Below, piece after piece: positions 1 through 8,100 of a stretch of 64,000 nucleotides of DNA. Below the pieces are notes generated by a model, which made no database searches, was not told the DNA's origin, and worked only from the letters and a program-made list of their open reading frames with translations. How positions within the stretch are numbered: position 1 is the stretch's first letter; each line of letters starts with the position of its first letter. Source of the DNA: Rhodoferax sp. GTDB taxonomy: Bacteria; Pseudomonadota; Gammaproteobacteria; Burkholderiales; Burkholderiaceae_C. A program made the position numbers and the translations under genes. The stretch covers positions 1 to 64,000 of the forward strand of contig NZ_JANXMU010000027.1 of assembly GCF_025354435.1 (NCBI RefSeq), read 5' to 3'.

Positions 1-120
1 GTGGTCATCTTGATGGTCTGGCTGCCGGACGGGCTGCTGAGCTTGCCCGACCGTATGAAGGCCAAGAAACAATCCAAAGAAGCCAGCGCCGCACGCGCTG
101 CAGCAGGAGCCAAGCCATGA
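1..120 (+). CDS. livM: Branched-chain amino acid ABC transporter permease, C-terminal end (partial)
   Basis: The frame is open from base 1 and ends in a TGA at 118-120. About 39 residues remain: a hydrophobic stretch, a PDGL turn and a lysine- and alanine-rich cytoplasmic tail, the usual end of a LivM-type inner-membrane permease. The stop overlaps the start of the next ATPase gene in an ATGA arrangement, as in liv operons. The identification depends mainly on the two liv-type ATPases that follow; the 5' part lies outside the window. Confidence 0.75.
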   Translation: MVILMVWLPDGLLSLPDRMKAKKQSKEASAARAAAGAKP

Positions 121-875
121 GCCAATCCCTTTTGAAAGTCACCGACCTGAAGAAGGCTTACGGTGCAATCCAGGCGGTGGGCGGTGTGAGCTTTGAAGTC
201 CAGCCCGGCGAAATCTTCGGTGTGATTGGCCCCAACGGCTCCGGCAAAACCACGCTGTTCAACAGCATGCTAGGCCAGATCACCCCTGACACCGGCAAGA
301 TCGAACTCAACGGCGAGGACGTGACCCAGTGCGGCCCGCTGGAGTTGAACCGCCGCGGCATTGGCCGCACCTTCCAGACCCTGCAGGTGTTCGGCAAGAT
401 GAGCGTACGCGACAACCTGATCGTCGCCGCCCAGGAGCACCAGGGCACGATGTTCAGCCGCATGTTCGCGCCCAGCGACTCGGGACTCGGTGCCAAGGCC
501 GATGCGCTCATCAAGCGCTTTCGCATCGAGCACGTGGCCGACAAAAAGGCCGGTGAACTCAGCTACGGCCAGCAAAAACTGGTGGATATCGCCATGGCCT
601 TCATGAGCGAGCCCGACCTGGTGCTGCTGGACGAACCCTGCGCAGGCGTGAACCCCAGCCTGGTCGGCGGCATCTCTACCCTGCTGAAAGACCTGAACCG
701 CAACCCGGCCAGCGGCAAGAAAAGCAGCTTCGTGGTCATCGAGCACAACATGGACTTCGTAATGGACCTGTGCCACCGCATCATGGTGATGGTCGAAGGC
801 AAGGTGATGGCCATCGGCACACCGGCGGAAATACGTGGCAACAAACAGGTTTTAGATGCCTACCTGGGAGCATGA
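117..875 (+). CDS. livG: Branched-chain amino acid-type ABC transporter ATPase LivG
   Basis: This 252-residue cytoplasmic ATPase powers a HAAT-family importer. The Walker A motif GPNGSGKT is at residues 38-45, the signature appears as LSYGQQK, Walker B as LVLLDEP, and the switch histidine in VVIEHNMDF. The length and the 'GIGRTFQ' segment are typical of LivG rather than LivF. It is translationally coupled to the upstream permease (ATGA overlap) and to livF downstream. Neighbouring catabolic genes suggest the cargo may be an aromatic or hydroaromatic acid rather than an amino acid; that is inference, since this transporter family carries both. Confidence 0.92.
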   Translation: MSQSLLKVTDLKKAYGAIQAVGGVSFEVQPGEIFGVIGPNGSGKTTLFNSMLGQITPDTGKIELNGEDVTQCGPLELNRRGIGRTFQTLQVFGKMSVRDNLIVAAQEHQGTMFSRMFAPSDSGLGAKADALIKRFRIEHVADKKAGELSYGQQKLVDIAMAFMSEPDLVLLDEPCAGVNPSLVGGISTLLKDLNRNPASGKKSSFVVIEHNMDFVMDLCHRIMVMVEGKVMAIGTPAEIRGNKQVLDAYLGA

Positions 876-877
876 AA

Positions 878-1624
878 ATGAGCGACACCTGTATTGAATT
901 CAATGACGTGGTGGCCGGGTACAAGGACTTCATGATCCTGAACAACCTGAGCTTCAAGGCCCAGACCGGCTCCATCACCCTGCTGCTCGGCCCCAACGGC
1001 GCGGGCAAGTCTACGGTGCTGAAAACCCTTTTTGGCCTGCTCAAACCGCGCTCGGGGCAAATCAAGCTGTATGGCAAAAGCGTGGTCGGGCTGACGCAAA
1101 AGGAGCTGCTGGCCCAGGGCATCGCCTTTGTGCCGCAGGGCCGCAACCTGTTTGGCCAGCTGACGGTGTGGCAAAACCTGGAGCTGGGTGGCATCACCAT
1201 CGGCAAGGAACTGACGCACCAGCGCATCCCCGAGGTGCTGGAGTTCTTCCCGCGCGTCAAGCAGCGCATGGACAGCATGGCTTCAGCCTTGTCGGGCGGC
1301 GAGCAAAAGCAACTGGAGATTGGCCGCGCCCTGCTGTTGCGCCCCAAGGTGATCCTGATTGACGAGCCCAGCATTGGCCTGTCGCCCATGGTGGTGGGAG
1401 ATGTGTTCAAACTGCTGCGCAAACTGGCCGACCAGGGCACCACGGTGCTGATGGTGGAACAAAACGTGAAAAGTGCGCTCAAAATATCCGACGAAGCGAT
1501 TGCGCTGGAGTCTGGCCGCCTGGTGCTGCAAAAACCGGCATCCGAATTGCTTGCAGACCCGCATATTGAGCGCCTATTTTTGGGTGGAGCGCATGCCGCA
1601 CCTGCACAAGCAGCTACTATTTAA
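878..1624 (+). CDS. livF: Branched-chain amino acid-type ABC transporter ATPase LivF
   Basis: The second ATPase of the importer, about 248 residues. Walker A is GPNGAGKS, the Q-loop region reads VPQGRNLF, the signature is LSGGEQKQ, Walker B is VILIDEP and the switch is VMVEQN. Two in-frame ATGs lie at 872 and 878. I choose 878 because the GGGAG at 866-870 is then 7 bases upstream, whereas 872 would leave almost no spacing, although 872 overlaps the livG stop. The last 14 residues (rich in Ala and Gln) and the stop codon are supplied by a family A repeat, so the native C-terminus was probably replaced. Confidence 0.92.
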   Translation: MSDTCIEFNDVVAGYKDFMILNNLSFKAQTGSITLLLGPNGAGKSTVLKTLFGLLKPRSGQIKLYGKSVVGLTQKELLAQGIAFVPQGRNLFGQLTVWQNLELGGITIGKELTHQRIPEVLEFFPRVKQRMDSMASALSGGEQKQLEIGRALLLRPKVILIDEPSIGLSPMVVGDVFKLLRKLADQGTTVLMVEQNVKSALKISDEAIALESGRLVLQKPASELLADPHIERLFLGGAHAAPAQAATI

Positions 1625-1625
1625 G
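1573..1625 (+). repeat. Family A palindromic element, copy A1 (inside livF 3' end)
   Basis: Family A is a ~60-bp element: an A/T-rich lead with GGCCTCT, an inverted pair TAGCGCA ... TGCGCTA, then AGCAGCTA and a second small hairpin GCTAT-N6-ATAGC. This copy keeps GAGCGCAT ... TGCACAAGCAGCTACTATT and encodes the livF tail and stop codon. Confidence 0.65.
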
Positions 1626-1638
1626 GAGCATTTAATCC

Positions 1639-2601
1639 ATGAGTGATTTACTCGCCAACCCCAGCCGCGAGCCCTTGCAGGCCTCGTTCAGCGATGCCTC
1701 CAACCCGCTGGGGCTGGACGGTATCGAGTTCATCGAGTACTCCACGCCCAAGCCGCAGGCGCTGGGCCAGGTGCTGGAAATGATGGGTTTCAAACCGGTG
1801 GCGCGGCACCGCTCGCGCGAGATCCAGCTGTACCGCCAGGGCGGCTTGAACATCGTGGTCAACGGCCACCCCAGCGACGCGCAGGCCGCAGGCCACGGCA
1901 GTGAATCGCCCACCATCTCGGCCATCGCCCTGCGGGTGCGCGATGCGCGTGCCGCCTACCACTACGTGCGCGAGCGCGGTGCCTGGGAGGTCCCCACCCA
2001 CGCCGAGGTGATGGAGCTGAACATCCCCGCCATCCACGGCGCGGGCGGCAGCCGCATCTACTTTGTGGACCGCTACAAAGACTTCTCCATCTACGACGTG
2101 GATTTCATCCCCATTCCGTCGGTTAACCAAAAGCCCGCAGCCACAACCGGGCTGCACTTCTTTGGTGTGGTGCAGTACATCGGCCCGGAGCGCAGCTACG
2201 ACTGGATCGAGTTCTACAACGCCTTGTTTGGCATGGCCCTGATCCCCGACGAAGAGCGCTTCGGCATCATGCCCAAGGGCAGCCTGCTGCGCAGCCCGGC
2301 GCTGGAAGCCGCCAACAGCTTCATGCTGCAACTGATCGAGCCCGAGCTGAACGTGCACGATGCGGATGAACGCCTGCAGCGCATCGGCCTGGGCGTGCCC
2401 GACGTGCTGGAGGCGGTGAAGGCCTTGCGCGCACTCGGCGTGGAGTTTGTGGAAACGCAGGCAACCCATACCGAAAGCCGGGGGGCGATCACCAAGACCT
2501 ACCTGGGGTCTGTCGTATTCGAGCTCGTGCATAGCGAGAAGACGGGCCCCCACGCTGCGCACTCCGTGTCTTCGCTGCCCCCCGAGGGGGCCACAGCATG
2601 A
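1639..2601 (+). CDS. 4-hydroxyphenylpyruvate dioxygenase-like VOC protein (probable QuiC C-terminal half)
   Basis: A 320-residue protein with two vicinal-oxygen-chelate domains. The N-terminal segment (LGLDGIEFIEY ... ARHRSREIQLYRQGGLNIVVN) matches the start of HPPD proteins. In the second domain the first metal histidine (GLHFFGVV) and the final glutamate (VVFELVH) are present, but the position of the middle histidine (HPPD 'IQHVAF') reads LQRIGL, so one iron ligand is missing. True bacterial HPPDs are about 350-360 residues. Such degenerate HPPD domains form the C-terminal half of fused 3-dehydroshikimate dehydratases (QuiC), and the next gene resembles the other half. A good ribosome site (AAGGAG) precedes the ATG. 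The last ~19 residues come from a repeat. Confidence 0.75.
   Translation: MSDLLANPSREPLQASFSDASNPLGLDGIEFIEYSTPKPQALGQVLEMMGFKPVARHRSREIQLYRQGGLNIVVNGHPSDAQAAGHGSESPTISAIALRVRDARAAYHYVRERGAWEVPTHAEVMELNIPAIHGAGGSRIYFVDRYKDFSIYDVDFIPIPSVNQKPAATTGLHFFGVVQYIGPERSYDWIEFYNALFGMALIPDEERFGIMPKGSLLRSPALEAANSFMLQLIEPELNVHDADERLQRIGLGVPDVLEAVKALRALGVEFVETQATHTESRGAITKTYLGSVVFELVHSEKTGPHAAHSVSSLPPEGATA
2546..2595 (+). repeat. Family C GC-rich repeat forming the HPPD-like gene tail
   Basis: The segment CCCCCACGCTGCGCACT ... TTCGCTGCCCCCCGAGGGGG ends in a C-run/G-run hairpin and encodes a tail read as GPHAAHSVSSLPPEG. I recall near-identical sequence recurring in Comamonadaceae genomes (memory, not checked). 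It is a single copy here, related in style to family B. Confidence 0.5.
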
Positions 2602-3491
2602 AAGACCACGCCATCCAAGGCTTCGGCATGGACACCATCACCCTGGCCGGGCCTTTGAAGGCCAAGCTCAAGGCCATGGTGGACGCGGGCTTTACCCAGG
2701 TGATGCTCAAGGCCAACGACATTGTTGGCCACCCGGACGGCATGGAGGCAGCGGTGGCCGAGGTCAAGGCCAGCGGCCTGCGCGGCACCGGCTTCCAGGT
2801 GCTGCGCGACTTTGAGGGCCTCAGCGGCCACCTGCACGAGTACAAGATCGACATCGCCAAGGCCATGCTGCAGATGTGCGCGGCGCTGGATTGCAAGGTG
2901 CTGCTGGCCTGCTCCAGCACCTCGCCGCACGCCAGCCAGGATCTGGACCATATCGCCCGCGACCTGCGCAAGCTGGCCATGCTGGCCGTGCCGCTGGGCA
3001 TCCGTATCGCCTACGAGGGCCTATCGTGGGGCCGCACGGTGAACGAATTCACCACCGCCTGGGACGTGGTGTGCCGCGCCGACTGCCCCAACCTGGGCCT
3101 GGGCATCGACGGCTACCACATCGTGGCCGCCAAGACCTCGCTGGACGAGATCGACTACCTGGACCCGAGCAAGATCTTTCTGGTGCAACTGGCCGACTTC
3201 ATGTGGCAGGAGACCAAGACATTCGAAGAGCGCATGACCACCGCCCGCACCTACCGCGTGTTCCCCGGTGAAGGCGTGCACAGCGAGCAAATGGTGGACC
3301 TGGTGCTCAAGCTCGACCGCCTAGGCTACCGCGGCGACTACAGCTTTGAAGTCTTCAACGACGACTATGTCAACCTGCCCCTGCCCGTGGTGGCCGCCCG
3401 CGCCCGCAAAAGTGCGCTGTGGCTCAGCGAAGACGTGCTACGCCGGTCTACGCCATTGCCGAATGACATGCGGCTGAAACAACGCAGCTGA
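2598..3491 (+). CDS. Sugar phosphate isomerase/epimerase-family TIM barrel, probable 3-dehydroshikimate dehydratase half
   Basis: A 297-residue AP-endonuclease-2-like TIM barrel. Four residues sit where QuiC1-type dehydratases bind their metal: Glu140 (AYEGLSWG), Asp171 (GIDGYH), Gln197 (LVQLADF) and Glu251 (FEVFND). The arginine- and histidine-containing segments between them are also in the expected order. The likely reaction is dehydration of 3-dehydroshikimate to protocatechuate; another isomerase activity is possible. It is coupled by an ATGA overlap to the HPPD-like gene. Together the two are about 617 residues, near the length of fused QuiC proteins, but with the domain order swapped and split into two genes. 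Confidence 0.75.
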   Translation: MKDHAIQGFGMDTITLAGPLKAKLKAMVDAGFTQVMLKANDIVGHPDGMEAAVAEVKASGLRGTGFQVLRDFEGLSGHLHEYKIDIAKAMLQMCAALDCKVLLACSSTSPHASQDLDHIARDLRKLAMLAVPLGIRIAYEGLSWGRTVNEFTTAWDVVCRADCPNLGLGIDGYHIVAAKTSLDEIDYLDPSKIFLVQLADFMWQETKTFEERMTTARTYRVFPGEGVHSEQMVDLVLKLDRLGYRGDYSFEVFNDDYVNLPLPVVAARARKSALWLSEDVLRRSTPLPNDMRLKQRS

Positions 3492-3514
3492 ACCCAAGGG
3501 CCTCCGTTTCTTTG

Positions 3515-3574
3515 CATAAAATAAGGCTCTCACGCTTATTCCACTAGCGTGAGCAGCTCTTATTTGCATAGCAT
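3515..3574 (+). repeat. Family A palindromic element, copy A2
   Basis: AAATAAGGCTCT then CACGCTTATTCCACTAGCGTG, then AGCAGCTCTTATTTGCATAGC. It occupies nearly the whole gap between the TIM-barrel gene and the hydrolase gene. The central inverted pair here is CACGC/GCGTG. Confidence 0.8.
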
Positions 3575-3576
3575 CC

Positions 3577-4416
3577 ATGCCCACCACCGACATCGCCCAC
3601 CTGCGCGCCCGCGCCACCCAGCACACCACGCCCTGCGGCGACGGCCACACCGTATGGCATGTTTGGGGGGCACCCGGCAGCCAGCCGCCGGTGCTGTTGC
3701 TGCACGGCGGCAGCGGCAGCTGGACGCACTGGCTGCGCAACATCCAGAGCCTGGTCGATGCCGGACGGCAGGTGTGGGTGCCCGACCTGCCCGGCTTTGG
3801 CGACTCCGACCTGCCCACCGACGGCAGCGATGCCGACGCCCTGCCCCTGCCGCTGGAGGCAGGTTTGCAGCAACTGCTGGGCGACACACCAGTGGACCTG
3901 GTGGGCTTTTCGTTCGGCGGCATGGTCGGCGGCTTTCTGGCCCAGGCCTATCCAGCGCGCGTGGCCCGCCTGGTGCTGGTCGGCGCGCCCGCCCTGGGCA
4001 TGGTGCAGCGCAATACCGTGCCCTTGAAAGCCTGGCGGCACCTGCCCGACCCGGTGGCCCGCGAAGCCCGGCACCGCCACAACCTCACGGCGCTGATGCT
4101 GTTCGACCCGGCAGGCGTGGATGCCGACACCCTGGCCCTGCACATCGCCAACGTGCTGCGCGACCGCATCCCTGGCCGCCGCCTGTCGTACACCGATGTG
4201 CTGTCCCTGGCCCTGCAGCAGGTGCGTTGCCCGGTGTGGGCCATTTATGGGCGCGAGGACGCACTCTACCTAGGGCGGCTGGACGCGCTGGCCGCCGCGC
4301 TGCAGGCCGCGCCCACCTTCCAGTCGCTGCAACTGGTGGAGCAGGCGGGCCACTGGGTGCAGTACGAGCGCGCCGAGGCGTTCAACGCCGCACTGCACAC
4401 GGCCTTAGGTCGTTAG
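3577..4416 (+). CDS. Alpha/beta hydrolase
   Basis: A 279-residue cytoplasmic alpha/beta hydrolase. The oxyanion HGG motif (LLLHGGSGSW) lies near residue 45, the nucleophile is the serine of GFSFGG near residue 111, the acid is probably the aspartate of YGREDALY, and the histidine is in QAGHWVQYE. These are the features of ester or C-C bond hydrolases that follow ring cleavage. It follows the transporter and dehydratase genes on the same strand and probably belongs to the same catabolic unit, separated only by a family A repeat. The substrate cannot be read from sequence. Confidence 0.85.
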   Translation: MPTTDIAHLRARATQHTTPCGDGHTVWHVWGAPGSQPPVLLLHGGSGSWTHWLRNIQSLVDAGRQVWVPDLPGFGDSDLPTDGSDADALPLPLEAGLQQLLGDTPVDLVGFSFGGMVGGFLAQAYPARVARLVLVGAPALGMVQRNTVPLKAWRHLPDPVAREARHRHNLTALMLFDPAGVDADTLALHIANVLRDRIPGRRLSYTDVLSLALQQVRCPVWAIYGREDALYLGRLDALAAALQAAPTFQSLQLVEQAGHWVQYERAEAFNAALHTALGR

Positions 4417-4455
4417 CGAGGTAACAACCGATCGCTATCTCCTACACTCCCCGCT

Positions 4456-5106
4456 ATGAAAGTGCTAGCCCCCGCCCCCAAATCCGAATCCCGTACCAAC
4501 GACCCTGAGCGCACCCGGGCCGACATCCTCACCGTGGCCACACGCGAGTTCTCGGAAAAAGGCTTTGCCGGGGCCCGCATCGACCTGATCGCCGAAGCCA
4601 CGCGCACCAGCAAGCGCATGATCTACTACTACTTTGGTAGCAAGGAAGGCCTGTACCTGAAGGTGCTGGAAGATGCCTACAGCCGCATCCGCACCATCGA
4701 GAGCGCGCTGCACCTGGAAGACCTGGAACCCATCGAAGCCCTGCGCACCCTGGTCGGCTTCACCGTGGACTACGAGCGCGCCAACCCCGATTTTGTGCGC
4801 CTGGTAATGAACGAAAACATCCAGCGCGGTGCCTCCCTGGCCCGCAGCACCACCATCCAGCAGCTCAACGCCACCGCCATCGACGGTGTCAAAGCGGTCT
4901 ACCAGCGCGGCGTGGCCGCAGGCGTGTTCCGCCCCGGCCTGGACCCGGTGGATCTGCACATGTCGATCAGCGCCCTGAGCTTCTTCAACGTGTCCAACAG
5001 CCACACCTTCACCCTGATCTTCCAGCGCGACATGGACAGCCCCGAAGCCGCGGCCCAGCGGCGCGAGAACGTGGTGGAGATGCTGCTGCGGTATGTGCAG
5101 CGGTAA
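4456..5106 (+). CDS. TetR/AcrR family transcriptional regulator
   Basis: A 216-residue regulator with an N-terminal TetR DNA-binding domain: ADILTVATREFSEKGFAGARIDLIAEA, then TSKRMIYYYFGSKEGLY, the typical helix-turn-helix and following helix. The C-terminal ligand-binding domain resembles regulators of aromatic catabolism. It starts 40 bases after the hydrolase gene on the same strand and is the likely local repressor of the upstream transporter/catabolic unit. An Ala/Pro/Lys N-terminal extension of about 18 residues precedes the domain. Confidence 0.88.
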   Translation: MKVLAPAPKSESRTNDPERTRADILTVATREFSEKGFAGARIDLIAEATRTSKRMIYYYFGSKEGLYLKVLEDAYSRIRTIESALHLEDLEPIEALRTLVGFTVDYERANPDFVRLVMNENIQRGASLARSTTIQQLNATAIDGVKAVYQRGVAAGVFRPGLDPVDLHMSISALSFFNVSNSHTFTLIFQRDMDSPEAAAQRRENVVEMLLRYVQR

Positions 5107-5148
5107 CCGCGACTGCGTTATTTGGCCAAAGGCGAAAGACGGCTTGGC

Positions 5149-8100
5149 TTACACGCCAGCCACTGGCAACGGGGTCTGAAACGCATCCTCGTAGAAACCG
5201 GCAATCTGCTCCGCCATCGGCAATTGCAGCTCACGCGCTGCACCATAAGCCTGTACCAGCAATATCGAGGCCTCGGCTCTGTCTGCTATGCGTCCTCTTA
5301 GCAGCAGCCACCGCGCCACCAACAGCTCGTGCCGCTGGCCCAACTGGTCATACACCGGCAAGGCCTCTTCACGCAGCATCCGCACTGCCGCATCCGGTTC
5401 CCCTTGGATCTGTAGTATTTCAGCGATTCGGCCCATGGTCTGCGCCCGTGCCATCACATCGCCCAAGGCCTGGTACACCGGCAGTTGCTCTTCACGCCGT
5501 ATCCGCAGCGCCCCGTCGACATCACCACGCTGCAGCAGCACGTCGGCCACCTTGCCCAGTACGGCGGCCCGCGAACGCAGATCGCCCAGATGCGCGAACG
5601 CCGGTAACACGTCTTCGCGCCAGATCTTCAGCGCCGCGTCGCCATCGCCCCGCGCCTGCAACACGTCGGCGATCTGGCTCAGGGTTCCCGCCTTGGCGTG
5701 CACGTCACCCAGCTTTTCATAGACCGGCAGCTCCTCTTCACGCCGGACCCGCAAGGCCTCGTCCAGATCACCACGCGCCTGCAGCACATCGGCAATCCGG
5801 CCCAGCGTCAGCGCCCGCGAATGCACGTCACCCAGCGTCTCGTAAATGGGCAATTCTTCTTCGCGCCGGATGCGCAACACCTCGACCCAGTCGCCCTGTT
5901 CAAACAACACATCGGCAATTTGGCCCCATGCCAGGGCCAGGTTGTGCGGGTCGCCCAGCTTCGCAAAGACCGGCAAGACCGCGTCCCGCCGGATCTTCAA
6001 CGCGCCGCCCAGATCACCTTGGCGTTCCAGCACATCGGCGATCCGGCCCCGCGTCAACGCCCAGCTGCTCTCGTCGCCCAGCCTCTGGTACACCGGCAAC
6101 AGCTCGTTTTGCCAAATAGCCAGGGCATCGTCCAGTGCGCCTTGCATGAACAGCACATCGGCCCGCGTGCCACGGGCCAACGCCCACTCCCGGTCATCCC
6201 CCCGCGCAAAGTCCAGCACGGCCTTGGCATCTGCGGCCTCCAACGCCCGCACCGGGTCGCCACTGCGCAGAGCGACCTGGCCCAAGGTCCACCACAAGCC
6301 GCTCAAATGGTCGGGCTCCAGGGCAAAGTGCAGGATCAAGCGCTCGCACAGCGCTTGCCACGTGCCATACGGCCCCTGGCCCACCGCCAATGCCGAACCG
6401 GCGCGTTCCGCCGCCAGCGCCGCATCCGGTGGCAGCAAAGCCAGCCAGTACGCCAAGGCCTCGGACTCGTCCCAGAGCTGCCTCCAGGCCAGGCCCTGGG
6501 CCGCGTTACCGGTTTCTGGCAAGCGTGGCATGAACCAGGCCGTCAAACGATCGCGCACGGTGGCCACATCAGGTCCGGGTTGCCCGCGCAAAAACTCGGC
6601 CAGCAATGGATGGAGCTGGCTGGTCTGGCCCTGGGGCGTGTACTGCAACAGGCTCAGTCGGGCAGCGCCAGGCGCAAAAAGCCGGTATGCGGCTTCGTCA
6701 AGTCCGGCGATGGCCGCAGACAAAGTGAGCCCGGTTTTTGCCGCCGGGCCGTGCGCCAGGGCGACCAGCGCCTGTTGCCAGAGCGGATCGGCACCGCGGC
6801 CCGCGCACCATTGCCGCCAAGACAGCGCAAACGACGACCGGAGGATGGCCCGGGCCCGGTTGGTGGTCAACCGTGGATCGCCAGGATGCGCCGGCTCCAG
6901 CCCCAGGCCCTCGCGCCGCAGCGCGTCCCAGAACGCCTGGGGTGCCAAGCCCAGGCTAAGGTGGCTGGCCGCAATGTGCAACGCCAGCGGAAGGTTGCCG
7001 AGCTGGCCCGCCAGCTCAACCGCCTCGGCAGGTGTGAGTGGATGACCGCTCGGCTCCACTTCGGACATCAGCAGCGCACACGCATCACGGTCCCGCAGGG
7101 ATCCCAAAGGAATGCGGGTCCACCCCGCGCCGCTGCCCAGGCCCGTGTACCGCGCGGTGACCAGGATGGGGCAGCCGGGCAGCCAATTGACCAGCTCGCC
7201 CACGGCGCTGGCCTGTGCTGCGCTGTCCACGTTTTCAACCAACAGCAGGCAGCCATGGCCACCGGAACCGGCTTGCAACGCAGCCCCCAGCCGGGCCCAC
7301 AGCGTGTCGGGCGGCCCTGCGCTGCGCAGGCGGTCGGCCAGTTGCTGCCCCAGTTCCATCGCAGACGGCGGGGGCGCTAGCGGGTCCAGCAGCAGGCGTT
7401 GGTAGTAGTTATTGGCATCGGCATCAGCAGACGCTCCCAGGGCGGGCATCCAGTGGTGCCGCACAAAATGCTCGGCCAACCGGGTCTTGCCCACACCGGC
7501 CATGCCCTCCACCACGCAGCACTGGACCGCGCGCACCGGGGCCGGGCCAGGGCGGGTCAGCAAGGCTTTGCCGATGTGGGCCAGCTCGTCGGCGCGGCCC
7601 ACAAACTCTCCTGGAATGAACTGCGCGGCAGGCAGGATGGGCGCAACCAGGGCCAGCCGGCCATCGACGCTGCCGGGGTACAACCCGTTGTCGTTGTGCC
7701 AAAACCCATTAGCAGACCAGGTACGGGCCCAAAGTTGCTGCAGTGCAATGCCTTGCCCAGCGGGCAGCTGTACGTCCAGCACCTGGAAACAATTGGGATA
7801 GCGGTCGTGCTCGTACAAGCAGCCCGCAGCGGCAATCTGCAGATGGGCACCGGGGCTGCTCCAGCGAGCCAGCTTGGGGGCATGCAGGTGGCCGTGCAGC
7901 AGCAGGCTGACACCGTAGTGGCTGAGCAGGCCCTGCACCAGGCTGCCATCGGCCAGATCGGTCAGCGGGTGGTGCACCAGGGCCATGCACCATCCCGGCA
8001 AAGGCTTGCCGCCATTTGTCAGCAAGCGCCCCACCTGCTCGTCGGTGATCCGCAGCCGACCGGCATCGTTGTCGTCGCCCGCCAGCCAGGCACTGTCCAG

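Noticed and set aside
5698..7380. Long plus-strand open frame (560 codons) opposite the STAND gene
   Set aside because: It is a mirror of high-GC coding on the other strand. It has a Gln/Arg/Pro-rich composition, no recognisable domain and no ribosome site.
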